Source of the DNA: Bacteroidota bacterium
GTDB taxonomy: Bacteria; Bacteroidota; Bacteroidia; Chitinophagales; Chitinophagaceae
DNA: 61,810 nt
Direction: 5' to 3'
NCBI GenBank assembly: GCA_018268105.1
Contig: JAFDXG010000165.1
Location: forward strand, 1 to 61,810
This document shows, piece after piece, positions 10,102 through 18,665 of the stretch; position 1 is the first letter of the stretch, and the number at the start of each line of letters is the position of its first letter. Under the pieces are notes generated by a model. That model had not been told where the DNA came from and made no database searches. It saw only the letters and a list, made by a program, of their open reading frames with translations. The position numbers and the translations under genes were made by a program.

Positions 10102-13100
10102 TTAAAATGTAATATTTAGTCCCAATGATGCACTTCTGTAAAAAGGATAAATAAAGGATACATTGTTGGGGGACTCTGGGTCTATATAAGATAAGGTTTT
10201 TGTAGCCTCCCATAAATCCTGACCCGTAGCAAAAAATCTGGCCTTTGTTATACCTGCCTTCTTAGATATTGATTCAGGCAAGGTATACCCTATCTCTATA
10301 TTCTTCAGCCGGATATATGCTGCATCCTGCACCCAGTAATCGGATTTCCAAAAACTTTGATTACCATTCACATAAGGTCTGGGCCAATAGGCAGTAGGAT
10401 TTTCAGGTGTCCAATAGTCAAGCTGTTCTTCGTACGGCATATAGATAGCATTTATCATTACTGTTAACAAACGATCATCGGGGTAAAACTTGCGTTTGCC
10501 AACTCCCTGGAGAAAGACAGAGAAATCAAATCCTTTCCACTGGAACCCTATGGTAGTTCCAAACATATAGCGGGGTGCATTGTTGCCCAACAGTACAAGA
10601 TCACCATGATTGCTCAATGTTCCCTCTCCTGCATCTATCTTTTTATTTCCATCCAGGTCGAGATACTTCATATCACCAGCCCCGGTCTTTGGATCTATAA
10701 AAACATCATATTTCTGAAACTCATCATCGCTTCTGAACAATCCGTCTGTTCTATATCCCCAGAGTGTTCCCAATGGCTTTCCTTCAATCAGATTTACCAA
10801 TCCGGGCTGAACAATGCTTCTGCCATTATATTTTACTAACTTGTTTGTGTTATCTGACAAATTGAACGTAACCCAATATTTAAATTTACGGAACATCTCT
10901 CTCCATGTAATTTCCATTTCCCAACCTTTTGTTTCCAGCTCACCTACATTATAGGTAGGCAAACCAATACCTATAATATCTGGCACCTCAAGTTCAGCCA
11001 GCATATTCTTATTCTTTTTGATATATGCATCTGCCGTGAACGTTAATCTTCCATTAAGCGCAGTAAGGTCAAGCCCGATATTAGAAGTTTCCACCGTTTC
11101 CCATGTTTTTGTAGGTGAGGCAAGCTTGTTCTGGTAAATATACTGGGTAGGCACATTGTTAAGTGGTAAATTTGAAGCGGAATATAACAACCCGATATAA
11201 TCATAATAACCTAATGCATTTGAGTTGCCAAGCTGTCCCCAGGAGGCTCTCAATTTTAGATGCTGAATGAGACCGACTCCCCTAAAGAAAGTTTCTTTAT
11301 CTATATTCCAACCCACTGATAAAGAAGGGAAAGTGTGCCAACGATTAGCGGAAGCCAGTCTCGAGCTCCCATCATAACGAAGATTAGCTTCAAAAAGATA
11401 TTTCTCTCTAAAGTTATAGTTCAGTCTTCCAAAAGAAGCAACCGTTGTCCAGGTTATGATATTGTCTGTATTAGATTTGGTATCCGGATTACCCCAATTC
11501 AGACTAAAAAAATCATTCGTTACAAGCCTGTTTGCATTTGCCACAATACCTTCTGATCTGAAGTCTTCATACGCATATCCTCCAAGTAATCCAAAGTTAT
11601 GAGAAGTGCTCACTTTAAAAGTATACGTTGCATAGGCCTGAATTGTGGTATAATCAGAGAAAGCGGAGCTTTTGCGCATATTGTTCGGATTATTCACAAT
11701 CAATATCGGTGACCCGTTTACTCCCAAATAAGTTAAGGTGCGCCTGGTATTAAGCAATTTGCTGATGCCATAATTTTTTGAACCTACTACATTGATTGTA
11801 AGCCCGTCAATGATATTCTTTATCGTCAAATTAGTCCGCGCATCCACATTATATATTTTGTTGGTATTTACTCCCCCCTCCTTCATTTCCTGCACCATTG
11901 ACTGCCACAGCCCATGGCTGGCAAAATAATCTCCGGTAGGTCCATACTGTACCCCGGATGCAAAACGGGCATATGCATTTTCCAAAATAGAACTGGTACT
12001 GATCCCAGGCTGGTAAATATTGTTGTTGGTAAAAGAAATGGAAGAATTGAGGTTAAGATACCGGTTCAATTCATTATTAATATTTAATCGGGTATAGTAC
12101 TTTTTTTCTGAATCGGGTCCATATCTCAGAATCCCTTTTCTGTCGTAATAACCTGCAGAAAGGAAAAAAGTATTCTTTTCGTTCCCTCCTCTTATAGACA
12201 GGTTATGTGTTTGTAACGGGTTATATTCTTTAGTATATTCTTTTAATAAATTCACACTATTTGCCGACTGCCAGACGTTCGGTCTGGAAGGATCAATAAA
12301 AAAATAACCGTACGGTTCAAAATACTGTAAATAGGCTCCCTCCTTATCCGGCTCGTCTAAGCGCTCGCCCTTGAACCAGGCAATTTTCACCGGATCATCA
12401 AACACCAACCCGTAAGCACCCATATTCCTATTACCAATATTCAAGGTAGAAAATTGTGTATATGCATCAACCGGATGTGGGAGCCTCCCCATTTTTGACA
12501 TTCCGTACATACTGCTGTATTCAAATTTGGTTTTACCGGATGCTCCCTTTTTTGTGGTAACCAGCAGGACTCCTCCGGAAGCATTGGAGCCATAGATTGC
12601 GGAAGCGGCGGCATCTTTCAATACAGACATACTTTCAATGTCACTCGGATTTAAAGCAGACAATGATCCTACAACACCATCTATCAATACCAATACATCC
12701 ACATTATTGACCGAACTGGCACCACGGATTTGAAGGGAATATCCCTCAGCTCCCGGAGCGCCATTAGTCCGCGTAACACTCACCCCTGGAATTTTCCCCT
12801 GCATCGCTGCCATGGCATCCGGTACCGATCTGTTTTCAAATATTTCTTTTGAAACAACGGAAACAGCGCCGGTCAAATTCACCTTTTTTTGAGTCCCATA
12901 GCCCACTACCACCACTTCACCCAAAGCCTGGTCTGCAGAAACCATTATTATCTTTAAATTAACCTGACCACCTACCTTTATTTCCTGTGTTTTAAATCCC
13001 ACATAGGAAAATACCAACACTGCATTGACGTCTATCTCACTCAGGCTAAAATGCCCTCTGTTGTCGGTGGTTGTAGCCTTGCTATCGCCTTTTACCTGCA

Positions 13101-13623
13101 CTGTAACGCCAATCAAAGGCTCGCCATCCTGGTTCGTTACCCTGCCTTCTACGGAAAAAGCAACAGGAGGAATTGATTTTAAAATAGATTGGCTGGGTAG
13201 CTTGGCAGGGACAAGCAAATAGTCTTTTTTTGTTGCAGCCATTTCTTTTTCCCCCTGGCTGATCAATCCATTCAAATGTTTCGACATTTGTCTCAATGAC
13301 TCCAGTCCGCTGGCATCATCTTTATACAGGATCACAAAACGTCTGTCATAAAACTGATATTTGATGCCTGTACCATTAAGTATTCGGGCGATAGCATCTT
13401 CGGCTGAGCTATACAACGCCTGCTCATACTGCACTTCTACTTTGGCTACCAAAGTCATGTCGAACGTAAAATACACATCAAATTTCCGGCTGATTTTTTC
13501 AATGGCTTCAAGTAGGGTAATCTTTTCTTTACCAGATGGCTTCGCCTGAAGTGCTGAGGGGCGTAAGCCGCCATACCAAAGACATAAAGAAAGCCATACC
13601 GTCAGAACATATTTAATTCCCAT
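10102..13623 (-). CDS. susC: SusC/RagA-family TonB-dependent transporter with STN domain
   Basis: A 1173-residue outer-membrane transporter. In order: signal peptide (1-28), STN signalling domain (about 33-110, KITLLEAIEKISRKFDVYF...FVILYKDD), an unusually long linker (about 111-155), a carboxypeptidase-regulatory-like domain (FSVEGRVTNQDGEPLIGVTV), the TonB-box region and plug (VVVVGYGTQKKVNLTGAV; LIDGVVGSLSALNPSDIE; AAASAIYGSNASGGVLLVTT) and a C-terminal beta-barrel ending in SLGLNITF. The STN domain is the part that passes ligand status to a FecR anti-sigma factor, encoded 42 bases upstream. It imports the glycan that induces the locus. Confidence 0.95.
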   Translation of the reverse strand: MGIKYVLTVWLSLCLWYGGLRPSALQAKPSGKEKITLLEAIEKISRKFDVYFTFDMTLVAKVEVQYEQALYSSAEDAIARILNGTGIKYQFYDRRFVILYKDDASGLESLRQMSKHLNGLISQGEKEMAATKKDYLLVPAKLPSQSILKSIPPVAFSVEGRVTNQDGEPLIGVTVQVKGDSKATTTDNRGHFSLSEIDVNAVLVFSYVGFKTQEIKVGGQVNLKIIMVSADQALGEVVVVGYGTQKKVNLTGAVSVVSKEIFENRSVPDAMAAMQGKIPGVSVTRTNGAPGAEGYSLQIRGASSVNNVDVLVLIDGVVGSLSALNPSDIESMSVLKDAAASAIYGSNASGGVLLVTTKKGASGKTKFEYSSMYGMSKMGRLPHPVDAYTQFSTLNIGNRNMGAYGLVFDDPVKIAWFKGERLDEPDKEGAYLQYFEPYGYFFIDPSRPNVWQSANSVNLLKEYTKEYNPLQTHNLSIRGGNEKNTFFLSAGYYDRKGILRYGPDSEKKYYTRLNINNELNRYLNLNSSISFTNNNIYQPGISTSSILENAYARFASGVQYGPTGDYFASHGLWQSMVQEMKEGGVNTNKIYNVDARTNLTIKNIIDGLTINVVGSKNYGISKLLNTRRTLTYLGVNGSPILIVNNPNNMRKSSAFSDYTTIQAYATYTFKVSTSHNFGLLGGYAYEDFRSEGIVANANRLVTNDFFSLNWGNPDTKSNTDNIITWTTVASFGRLNYNFREKYLFEANLRYDGSSRLASANRWHTFPSLSVGWNIDKETFFRGVGLIQHLKLRASWGQLGNSNALGYYDYIGLLYSASNLPLNNVPTQYIYQNKLASPTKTWETVETSNIGLDLTALNGRLTFTADAYIKKNKNMLAELEVPDIIGIGLPTYNVGELETKGWEMEITWREMFRKFKYWVTFNLSDNTNKLVKYNGRSIVQPGLVNLIEGKPLGTLWGYRTDGLFRSDDEFQKYDVFIDPKTGAGDMKYLDLDGNKKIDAGEGTLSNHGDLVLLGNNAPRYMFGTTIGFQWKGFDFSVFLQGVGKRKFYPDDRLLTVMINAIYMPYEEQLDYWTPENPTAYWPRPYVNGNQSFWKSDYWVQDAAYIRLKNIEIGYTLPESISKKAGITKARFFATGQDLWEATKTLSYIDPESPNNVSFIYPFYRSASLGLNITF

Positions 13624-13665
13624 TGCATATCGTTTTAGTTTCTAAATGAATAAATATTTAAATGT

Positions 13666-14649
13666 TTAGTTCTTGTCGCTCCTTACCACATAATGTTGAG
13701 GTGCTCTTTCCTCAAACCGGATATTCAACGACAGTTCAAGTGCTTGTCTTACCGCTTCCCAGTTTGAGTATGGTACTCCCAGATACATCGGTGTAATCAG
13801 CAGTTTTTGATCGCTACATTCAAATGACTGACCATATATATCCCGCAGCAAGTTCAATACCTCTCCAAACTTCATGTTTTTAAAGTTTAATACATTCTCC
13901 TTCCAGGCCGCTGCCGTTATCATTGTTTGTCCTTTCGATTTTTCGATTGTATTCTTCCTTGCACTATAGCTCACCTGCTCGCCTGGATTCATGATTATCT
14001 CTTGTATAGAATTCCGATCACCAGGTACATTTTTGTATTCATTTAATTTCAGATTCACCCGGCCTTCATCTAAATAAACTCTTGTTTTTTCTTCCCTGCA
14101 GTCTACATTAAAAGAGGTGCCAAGTACTTCCACTGCCACATCATTGGTATGTACAGTAAAAGGGATACCGTTTTGCTTTTTAATTTTAAAAAAAGCTTCG
14201 CCCTCTAATGTAACCTGCCGTCCGGTAGCTTTATTCCAGTCTTCCATCCAGTGCAGTGTTGAACTTGCATTGAGTGTAACAACGCTGCCATCATCTAACT
14301 TAACTTCCAACCGTTTACCAAACCCGGTTTTGTATACTATCTCTTTTTGTCCCCAGGTCGTCCGCATTCCCCACATAAAATAAAATAAGCCCAGCAGTAT
14401 TAACGAAGACGCGGCAATACCCACTAATTGAAAAAACCTCCTTCGCTTCACCGGCTGAACATCATTGAGATCCATCTCCACTGTCTCAGTAGAAACAGGA
14501 TCATTTTTCCAATAAAAATTCAGGCGTTCGTTCAGATCTTTTTCAATATTATGGTCACCCAATATCCAGATCAGTTCTTTATATTCCGCCTGGCTTAAAC
14601 TCCCTTTCTTGTACTTCTCTAACAAATAATTAAATCGCTGATTATTCAC
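13666..14649 (-). CDS. FecR-family anti-sigma factor
   Basis: A 327-residue inner-membrane protein. The N-terminal cytoplasmic part (1-70; LLEKYKKGSLSQAEYKELIWIL) would bind the sigma factor. One membrane segment lies near 73-92 (FFQLVGIAASSLILLGLFYF). The periplasmic FecR domain (about 100-200; YKTGFGKRLEVKLDDGSVVTLNASS) and a C-terminal DUF4974/STN-like domain (about 250-325) follow. It should relay the SusC signal to the sigma factor encoded divergently at 14884. Confidence 0.93.
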   Translation of the reverse strand: MNNQRFNYLLEKYKKGSLSQAEYKELIWILGDHNIEKDLNERLNFYWKNDPVSTETVEMDLNDVQPVKRRRFFQLVGIAASSLILLGLFYFMWGMRTTWGQKEIVYKTGFGKRLEVKLDDGSVVTLNASSTLHWMEDWNKATGRQVTLEGEAFFKIKKQNGIPFTVHTNDVAVEVLGTSFNVDCREEKTRVYLDEGRVNLKLNEYKNVPGDRNSIQEIIMNPGEQVSYSARKNTIEKSKGQTMITAAAWKENVLNFKNMKFGEVLNLLRDIYGQSFECSDQKLLITPMYLGVPYSNWEAVRQALELSLNIRFEERAPQHYVVRSDKN

Positions 14650-14883
14650 TTGCTTATGATTTCAAATTCAGAATGTATAAAATATCTCCCTATTTGAATC
14701 GGTACATTTCATCATTTCATTTACTACAACTGAGATTTTTGGCTTTTTGACCAGCTCAAAAACATTTTTTTTGTTTTTTTATTTACCGGTATTATTATAT
14801 CTTGGAGTTGTTAATCTCTCAAACAGTTTAGGATAATCATTTTCATCATTTCATATTTGATTAACCGCTTATAATGTTTGAAG
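14650..14883. promoter_or_regulatory. Divergent promoter region between fecR and the sigma gene
   Basis: A 234-base AT-rich spacer that must hold promoters for both the PUL operon (minus strand) and the sigma gene (plus strand). T-rich runs occur at 14765-14781. No exact TTG-19-TAnnTTTG promoter was found; TATCTTGG near 14799 is the nearest -7 match for the plus strand. The call rests on gene layout. Confidence 0.4.
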
Positions 14884-15420
14884 ATGGAAAACGGAATGTT
14901 ATATTATAGAGCGAAGGTGTATCGCTTTATTCTTCAGTTTGTAAAAGACCCAATGCTTGCAGAAGACCTTACCCAGGATATTATGCTTAAAGTATGGTGC
15001 AGGTATGATAAATTATCTGTCTTAAAAGATACAGATAACTACATTCTCAAGATGGCTAAGCATCATATCATTGATCACTTTAAGAAACTGGCACGTGAAA
15101 AAATCTACCAGGAATCCATTTGGTATCACATTCATAATACCGTCAGCAATACTGAAAATAAACTGGTAGAAAGGGATATTGAAGCAAAATTGGATGCGAT
15201 TATTAGTTCACTCCCACTAAGACAGCAGGAGGTTTATAATCTCAATAAAAAGGATGGGCTTTCACTACAGGAAATTGCAACAACCCTTGGCATAACTATA
15301 CGTACTGCCCGAAATCACCTGGATCGTGCACTAAAAATGATCCGCAATAATTTGAACACTGATTCCTTATTGCTTTGGATTGTTTGCGGTGCAGGTAATG
15401 TAACCCTACTGATAATTTAA
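14884..15420 (+). CDS. ECF RNA polymerase sigma factor
   Basis: About 178 residues. Region 2 is clear (YRAKVYRFILQFVKDPMLAEDL with DIMLKVWCRYDKL), and region 4 ends in a helix-turn-helix (LSLQEIATTLGITIRTARNHL). The N-terminus is short: only about six residues precede YYRAK, where relatives have 20-30. An in-frame TAA at 14872-14874 excludes a longer form; a TTG two codons upstream (14878) is the only alternative. A hydrophobic tail (LLLWIVCGAGNVTLLII) follows the helix-turn-helix. The gene points away from fecR across a 234-base spacer, whereas sigma and fecR usually run in the same direction in Bacteroidota. Confidence 0.9.
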   Translation: MENGMLYYRAKVYRFILQFVKDPMLAEDLTQDIMLKVWCRYDKLSVLKDTDNYILKMAKHHIIDHFKKLAREKIYQESIWYHIHNTVSNTENKLVERDIEAKLDAIISSLPLRQQEVYNLNKKDGLSLQEIATTLGITIRTARNHLDRALKMIRNNLNTDSLLLWIVCGAGNVTLLII

Positions 15421-15698
15421 GAAGGGTAATACGTTGATTGTACAGAAATGATTTTTCCCCGCCTCAGTTACCGGAGTGAAACTTTACGTAAATAGGAGCT
15501 TTCAATATTTTTGAGTTCCGGATTGTGTACCACAATTTTTTTTACCGAACGGACGACCTTTCACAAACGGCTTAAGAGAATAAATATTCACTATCAGGAA
15601 CCTGCTCTTAATCTTAGTTTTAACTTTTTAAGCGTAGTGAGCTGCAAAGTGGACTACGTATTCGGAAAAGCACAGCCTTATTTTTACAACACCGGATT

Positions 15699-16226
15699 TT
15701 ATAAGTATACAATTATGGTTGATTTTTTAAAATCAAAATATTCGGTATCCTTTGTTGTTTTCATCGCTGTAGAATCGTAGTAGATAGGCCGGTTGTAATG
15801 ATAGGTTTTTTCATACACAAATGAGAGTTCTCCGTTCAACAGATAATATTCATCAATTTGCCGATAGGTTTCTCCCAGATACGTGGCTGAAATTTTTTCA
15901 ATTTTTCCGTTAAGATAAAAGAGCATAGCCTCACTTCCTTCAAGAGCATTACCCGGATCAGTAGTATCTACTTTTGACCAATTTGTTATGGCATTTATTC
16001 TTTTAAAATTTTCCCTGATAGTTTTTAACTTTTTGGTTAATGTATTTGGAACTGAAGTATGCCTCTGTATAAACAAGTTTTCGGAAGCAGGTATATCATC
16101 GTTTTTACTATAGCTGCTTGAATGCGAAGAATTACCCGGCATTACGGATTCCTGCTGATTTGTTGTGTATATTGCTAAAAGCGGAATACCTAAAAACAAT
16201 AGACAATATTTCAGAGCAAAGTTCAT
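15699..16226 (-). CDS. Secreted protein of unknown function, C-terminus possibly truncated
   Basis: A 175-residue protein with a signal peptide (hydrophobic about 7-20), a Ser/Asn-rich linker and a small alpha/beta domain with LNGKIEKISATYLGE and a late ELSFVYEKTYHYNRPIYY. That last segment recalls small secreted Bacteroidota proteins, which as I recall run on for some 20-30 residues more; here the frame stops soon after FDFKKS. No obvious frameshifted continuation was found in the next 100 bases. Function unknown. The 278 bases between this stop and the sigma gene hold no convincing gene. Confidence 0.6.
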   Translation of the reverse strand: MNFALKYCLLFLGIPLLAIYTTNQQESVMPGNSSHSSSYSKNDDIPASENLFIQRHTSVPNTLTKKLKTIRENFKRINAITNWSKVDTTDPGNALEGSEAMLFYLNGKIEKISATYLGETYRQIDEYYLLNGELSFVYEKTYHYNRPIYYDSTAMKTTKDTEYFDFKKSTIIVYL

Positions 16227-16871
16227 TGCGATGTTTATAAATATCTTTTTCAGATCTCTGATTTTTGTTGAAAGCTTTTAAAACTATTTGCTAATTGCCA
16301 AACATATTGAATTTCAATTTCTCAATAGTGTTCCTGAAACAAATTTTCATTCCGGCCATCAACAATAACTATTAAATTCATTTTTTACTTTAACGCAATC
16401 CTTTTTACTACCGGATAAAATTTTCACTTTCACCATACACTAAATCAACAATATGTTCTTGAATTTAAGGATAATCTTTATTTATGGATGTTTCAATTTT
16501 GGGCTATTTATGTTAAAAAAATCAATAAGATTTCAAAGTCTTTCTGAACAAATTTTTAGGCAGATAAATAAAGCATAGCTGACATTAGTTGTGGCGGGTA
16601 CATAATTTTATTCTCATAGAAAATTTTATCCCTATTCAGATAGTATCGCAGACCATTGCCAAAAATCATCTTCTTAATAGGATTTCTGCGCATATCCGTT
16701 GCAAGCGCATTAATCATTACTGGGGAAGTTATCCAGGTGTATCCTATATGAAACGGAATTAGTACTATCCCCTTTTTCTTCAATGCTATTCTATTAAAAT
16801 ATACAATGGAGGGAAACTTAATAAGATAGTTTCTATAATAGAAAAAAATGGACTTGAATGGTTGTCGAAAT
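16227..16871. other. Gene-poor AT-rich stretch
   Basis: About 645 bases between the secreted protein and the tRNA terminator. Only a 75-codon minus-strand frame with a TTG start (16556-16783) occurs, and it has no recognisable features. No repeat, RNA or promoter can be supported. Confidence 0.5.
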
Positions 16872-16897
16872 AAAAAAGCCGATCATTTCTGATCGGC
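16872..16897 (-). terminator. Rho-independent terminator of the tRNA-Gly/tRNA-Leu unit
   Basis: On the minus strand GCCGATCA pairs with TGATCGGC (16878-16885 with 16890-16897, loop of four) and is followed by six T (16872-16877). It sits 9 bases after the end of tRNA-Leu. Confidence 0.85.
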
Positions 16898-16905
16898 TGA
16901 AAGTG

Positions 16906-16990
16906 TGCCCCGGAACGGAGTTGAACCGTTACGACCGTTGCGGGTCACAGGATTTTAAGTCCTGCGTGTCTACCAATTCCACCACCGGGG
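16906..16990 (-). tRNA. tRNA-Leu (TAA)
   Basis: An 85-base class II tRNA. Acceptor GCCCCGG pairs with CCGGGGC, with discriminator A. The anticodon arm is CAGGA/CTTAAAA/TCCTG (anticodon TAA). A long variable arm follows, and the T loop is TTCAACT. CCA is not encoded. Confidence 0.95.
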
Positions 16991-17077
16991 CAATCTGAAG
17001 GATTGAGCTGAATAGAATTTCTTCAGTACAAGTGTGCGACGCAACAAATGCTGATAGAGAATTCAACAACTAAGTCC

Positions 17078-17108
17078 AAAAAAAATCCCCTCGCATCACG
17101 AGAGGACT
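17078..17108 (-). terminator. Rho-independent terminator after tRNA-Gly
   Basis: On the minus strand CCTCTCG (17099-17105) and CGAGGGG (17087-17093) form a hairpin followed by a run of eight T (17078-17085, then a single A). It lies directly downstream of tRNA-Gly and upstream of tRNA-Leu, so read-through must feed tRNA-Leu unless it has its own promoter. Confidence 0.75.
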
Positions 17109-17114
17109 TTCCTG

Positions 17115-17187
<73 letters not shown>

Positions 17188-17251
17188 AAGAAGTAAAAAA
17201 ATTAAAGAACTTCTTTATATTATTCCACACACCTGTTTGTGTATGGGGTTG

Positions 17252-17280
17252 CAAAATTAAGGATTGCAGGTGAATCGCAA
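17252..17280 (-). promoter_or_regulatory. Promoter of the tRNA-Gly/tRNA-Leu unit
   Basis: Minus strand: TTG (complement of 17278-17280), an 18-base spacer, then TAATTTTG (complement of 17252-17259). This fits the Bacteroidota TTG / TAnnTTTG consensus, about 65 bases before tRNA-Gly. Confidence 0.55.
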
Positions 17281-17304
17281 AATTTTTCTAAGAATAAGTT
17301 GCCT

Positions 17305-17523
17305 TTATTTGTATTTGGGAGTATACAGGGTATTATCAGGAACCATAACTTTGGGTTTCCCTTTATAACGGTGTTGATAGAGTGCATAGCTGCCACCAAT
17401 TAAAAATGCGGCAAACGCCACCACCTGCATATAAAATAAAAACCTTGAAGAGGTTACCCAACTCCATGCAAAATCTTTTTTCCGGGGCTCAGTGATGTTG
17501 TGTGTAAGTGTATTATCTTCCAT
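17305..17523 (-). CDS. Small single-pass membrane protein
   Basis: 72 residues with one clear membrane segment (about 28-47, FLFYMQVVAFAAFLIGGSYALY) preceded by a charged, Trp-containing stretch and followed by a basic tail (HRYKGKPK). No family recognised. ATG start at 17523, 47 bases after the glycosyltransferase gene, so probably co-transcribed with it. Confidence 0.6.
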   Translation of the reverse strand: MEDNTLTHNITEPRKKDFAWSWVTSSRFLFYMQVVAFAAFLIGGSYALYQHRYKGKPKVMVPDNTLYTPKYK

Positions 17524-17570
17524 AATAATAAATTATGTATTTGCTACAAAAATAGCAGTTAGCAAACAAA

Positions 17571-18605
17571 CTACCGGGTTTTCGTTCCAATAATTTCTAC
17601 AAATTTCACTTTTTTCTTTACGAAATATTGCCATACAATACTTCCTTTGTACACCCCATGTGGTTTTGCCGGTTTTTTTGCCGGGAAAAAGAGCCTGTCT
17701 TTTCCGGAAAATATCCACTTATAAAAAAAACAATGTGCTTTTATTATTGCAGCCATATTAGCGGGATTACCGGCAAATAATTCTTTTAATCCGCTTACGC
17801 CGTCTAGTGTCATTCGCAGGGGTAGCTTCCAGATTTTCTCTGCAACACTAAGGTTTTTATACAGCATCATCAGGCTGTTGCGATAGTTAAGATATACCTT
17901 CTTTGGATTGCCCTGCGGAAGGCTCCCGCCACCAACATGATATACCACTGATTCGGGACACACATATACTTGATACCCGGCCAATTGCATACGCCAGCAC
18001 AGGTCTACTTCTTCCTGGTGGGCAAAAAAGCTGTCATCAAGCCCGTTCATTTCGTGATAAACCGATGCTTTTACAAACATAGCACATCCTGATGCCCAGA
18101 ATACTGGACAGGGATCATCGTATTGTCCTTCATCTTTTTCGCAGTTGTCAAAAATCCGCCCGCGGCAAAAGGGATAACCATATGCATCAATCCAGCCGCC
18201 ACTGCCCCCTGCATATTCAAAAAACCGGGGCTGATGAAATGATAAAATCTTAGGCTGGCATGCTGCAATCATTGGCTGATTTTCCATTAAACGGATAATA
18301 GGTTCAATCCACCCCGGAGTTACCTGTACATCTGAATTGAGAAGGACATAATACGCTGCCTGTACCTGTGCGAGAGCAGTATTATATCCCTTTGCAAAAC
18401 CTTCATTTACCGGATTGCACAATAGCCTAACCGTTGGATAGTTCTTGCCCAGCCAGTCAATTGAGTCGTCGGTGGAGCCATTATCGGCTACCACAATCTG
18501 CAACGATGGGTATACAGAGTCCAGCACCGAAGGAAGGAATTGCTCAAGAAACTTTCTGCCATTCCAGTTTAATATCACTACAGCTACAGTTGGATAATGT
18601 GACAA
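17571..18605 (-). CDS. Family 2 glycosyltransferase
   Basis: 344 residues, GT-A fold. Seen: VVILNWNGRKFLEQFL at the start, VVADNGSTDDS (nucleotide-binding Asp), LLNSDVQVTPGW (metal-binding region) and the acceptor-side QEEVDLCWRMQLAGY followed by VVYHVGGGS. This pattern fits rhamnosyl- or WbbL-like transferases that build cell-surface polysaccharide at the inner membrane. C-terminal hydrophobic patches may associate with the membrane. The only start compatible with the first beta strand is TTG at 18605; no ATG lies nearby. Confidence 0.88.
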   Translation of the reverse strand: MSHYPTVAVVILNWNGRKFLEQFLPSVLDSVYPSLQIVVADNGSTDDSIDWLGKNYPTVRLLCNPVNEGFAKGYNTALAQVQAAYYVLLNSDVQVTPGWIEPIIRLMENQPMIAACQPKILSFHQPRFFEYAGGSGGWIDAYGYPFCRGRIFDNCEKDEGQYDDPCPVFWASGCAMFVKASVYHEMNGLDDSFFAHQEEVDLCWRMQLAGYQVYVCPESVVYHVGGGSLPQGNPKKVYLNYRNSLMMLYKNLSVAEKIWKLPLRMTLDGVSGLKELFAGNPANMAAIIKAHCFFYKWIFSGKDRLFFPAKKPAKPHGVYKGSIVWQYFVKKKVKFVEIIGTKTR

Positions 18606-18665
18606 TACTTCGAATTATTTTTTCAAAAATAAAGGAAGCTGCTAACTGTTTTGCTATTTTTAAAT

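Noticed and set aside
15511..15780. 89-codon plus-strand frame downstream of the sigma gene
   Set aside because: Overlaps the 3' end of the opposite secreted-protein gene and has no protein-like features.
16556..16783. 75-codon minus-strand frame as a gene
   Set aside because: TTG start, no recognisable domain, in an AT-rich gene-free stretch; could be chance.
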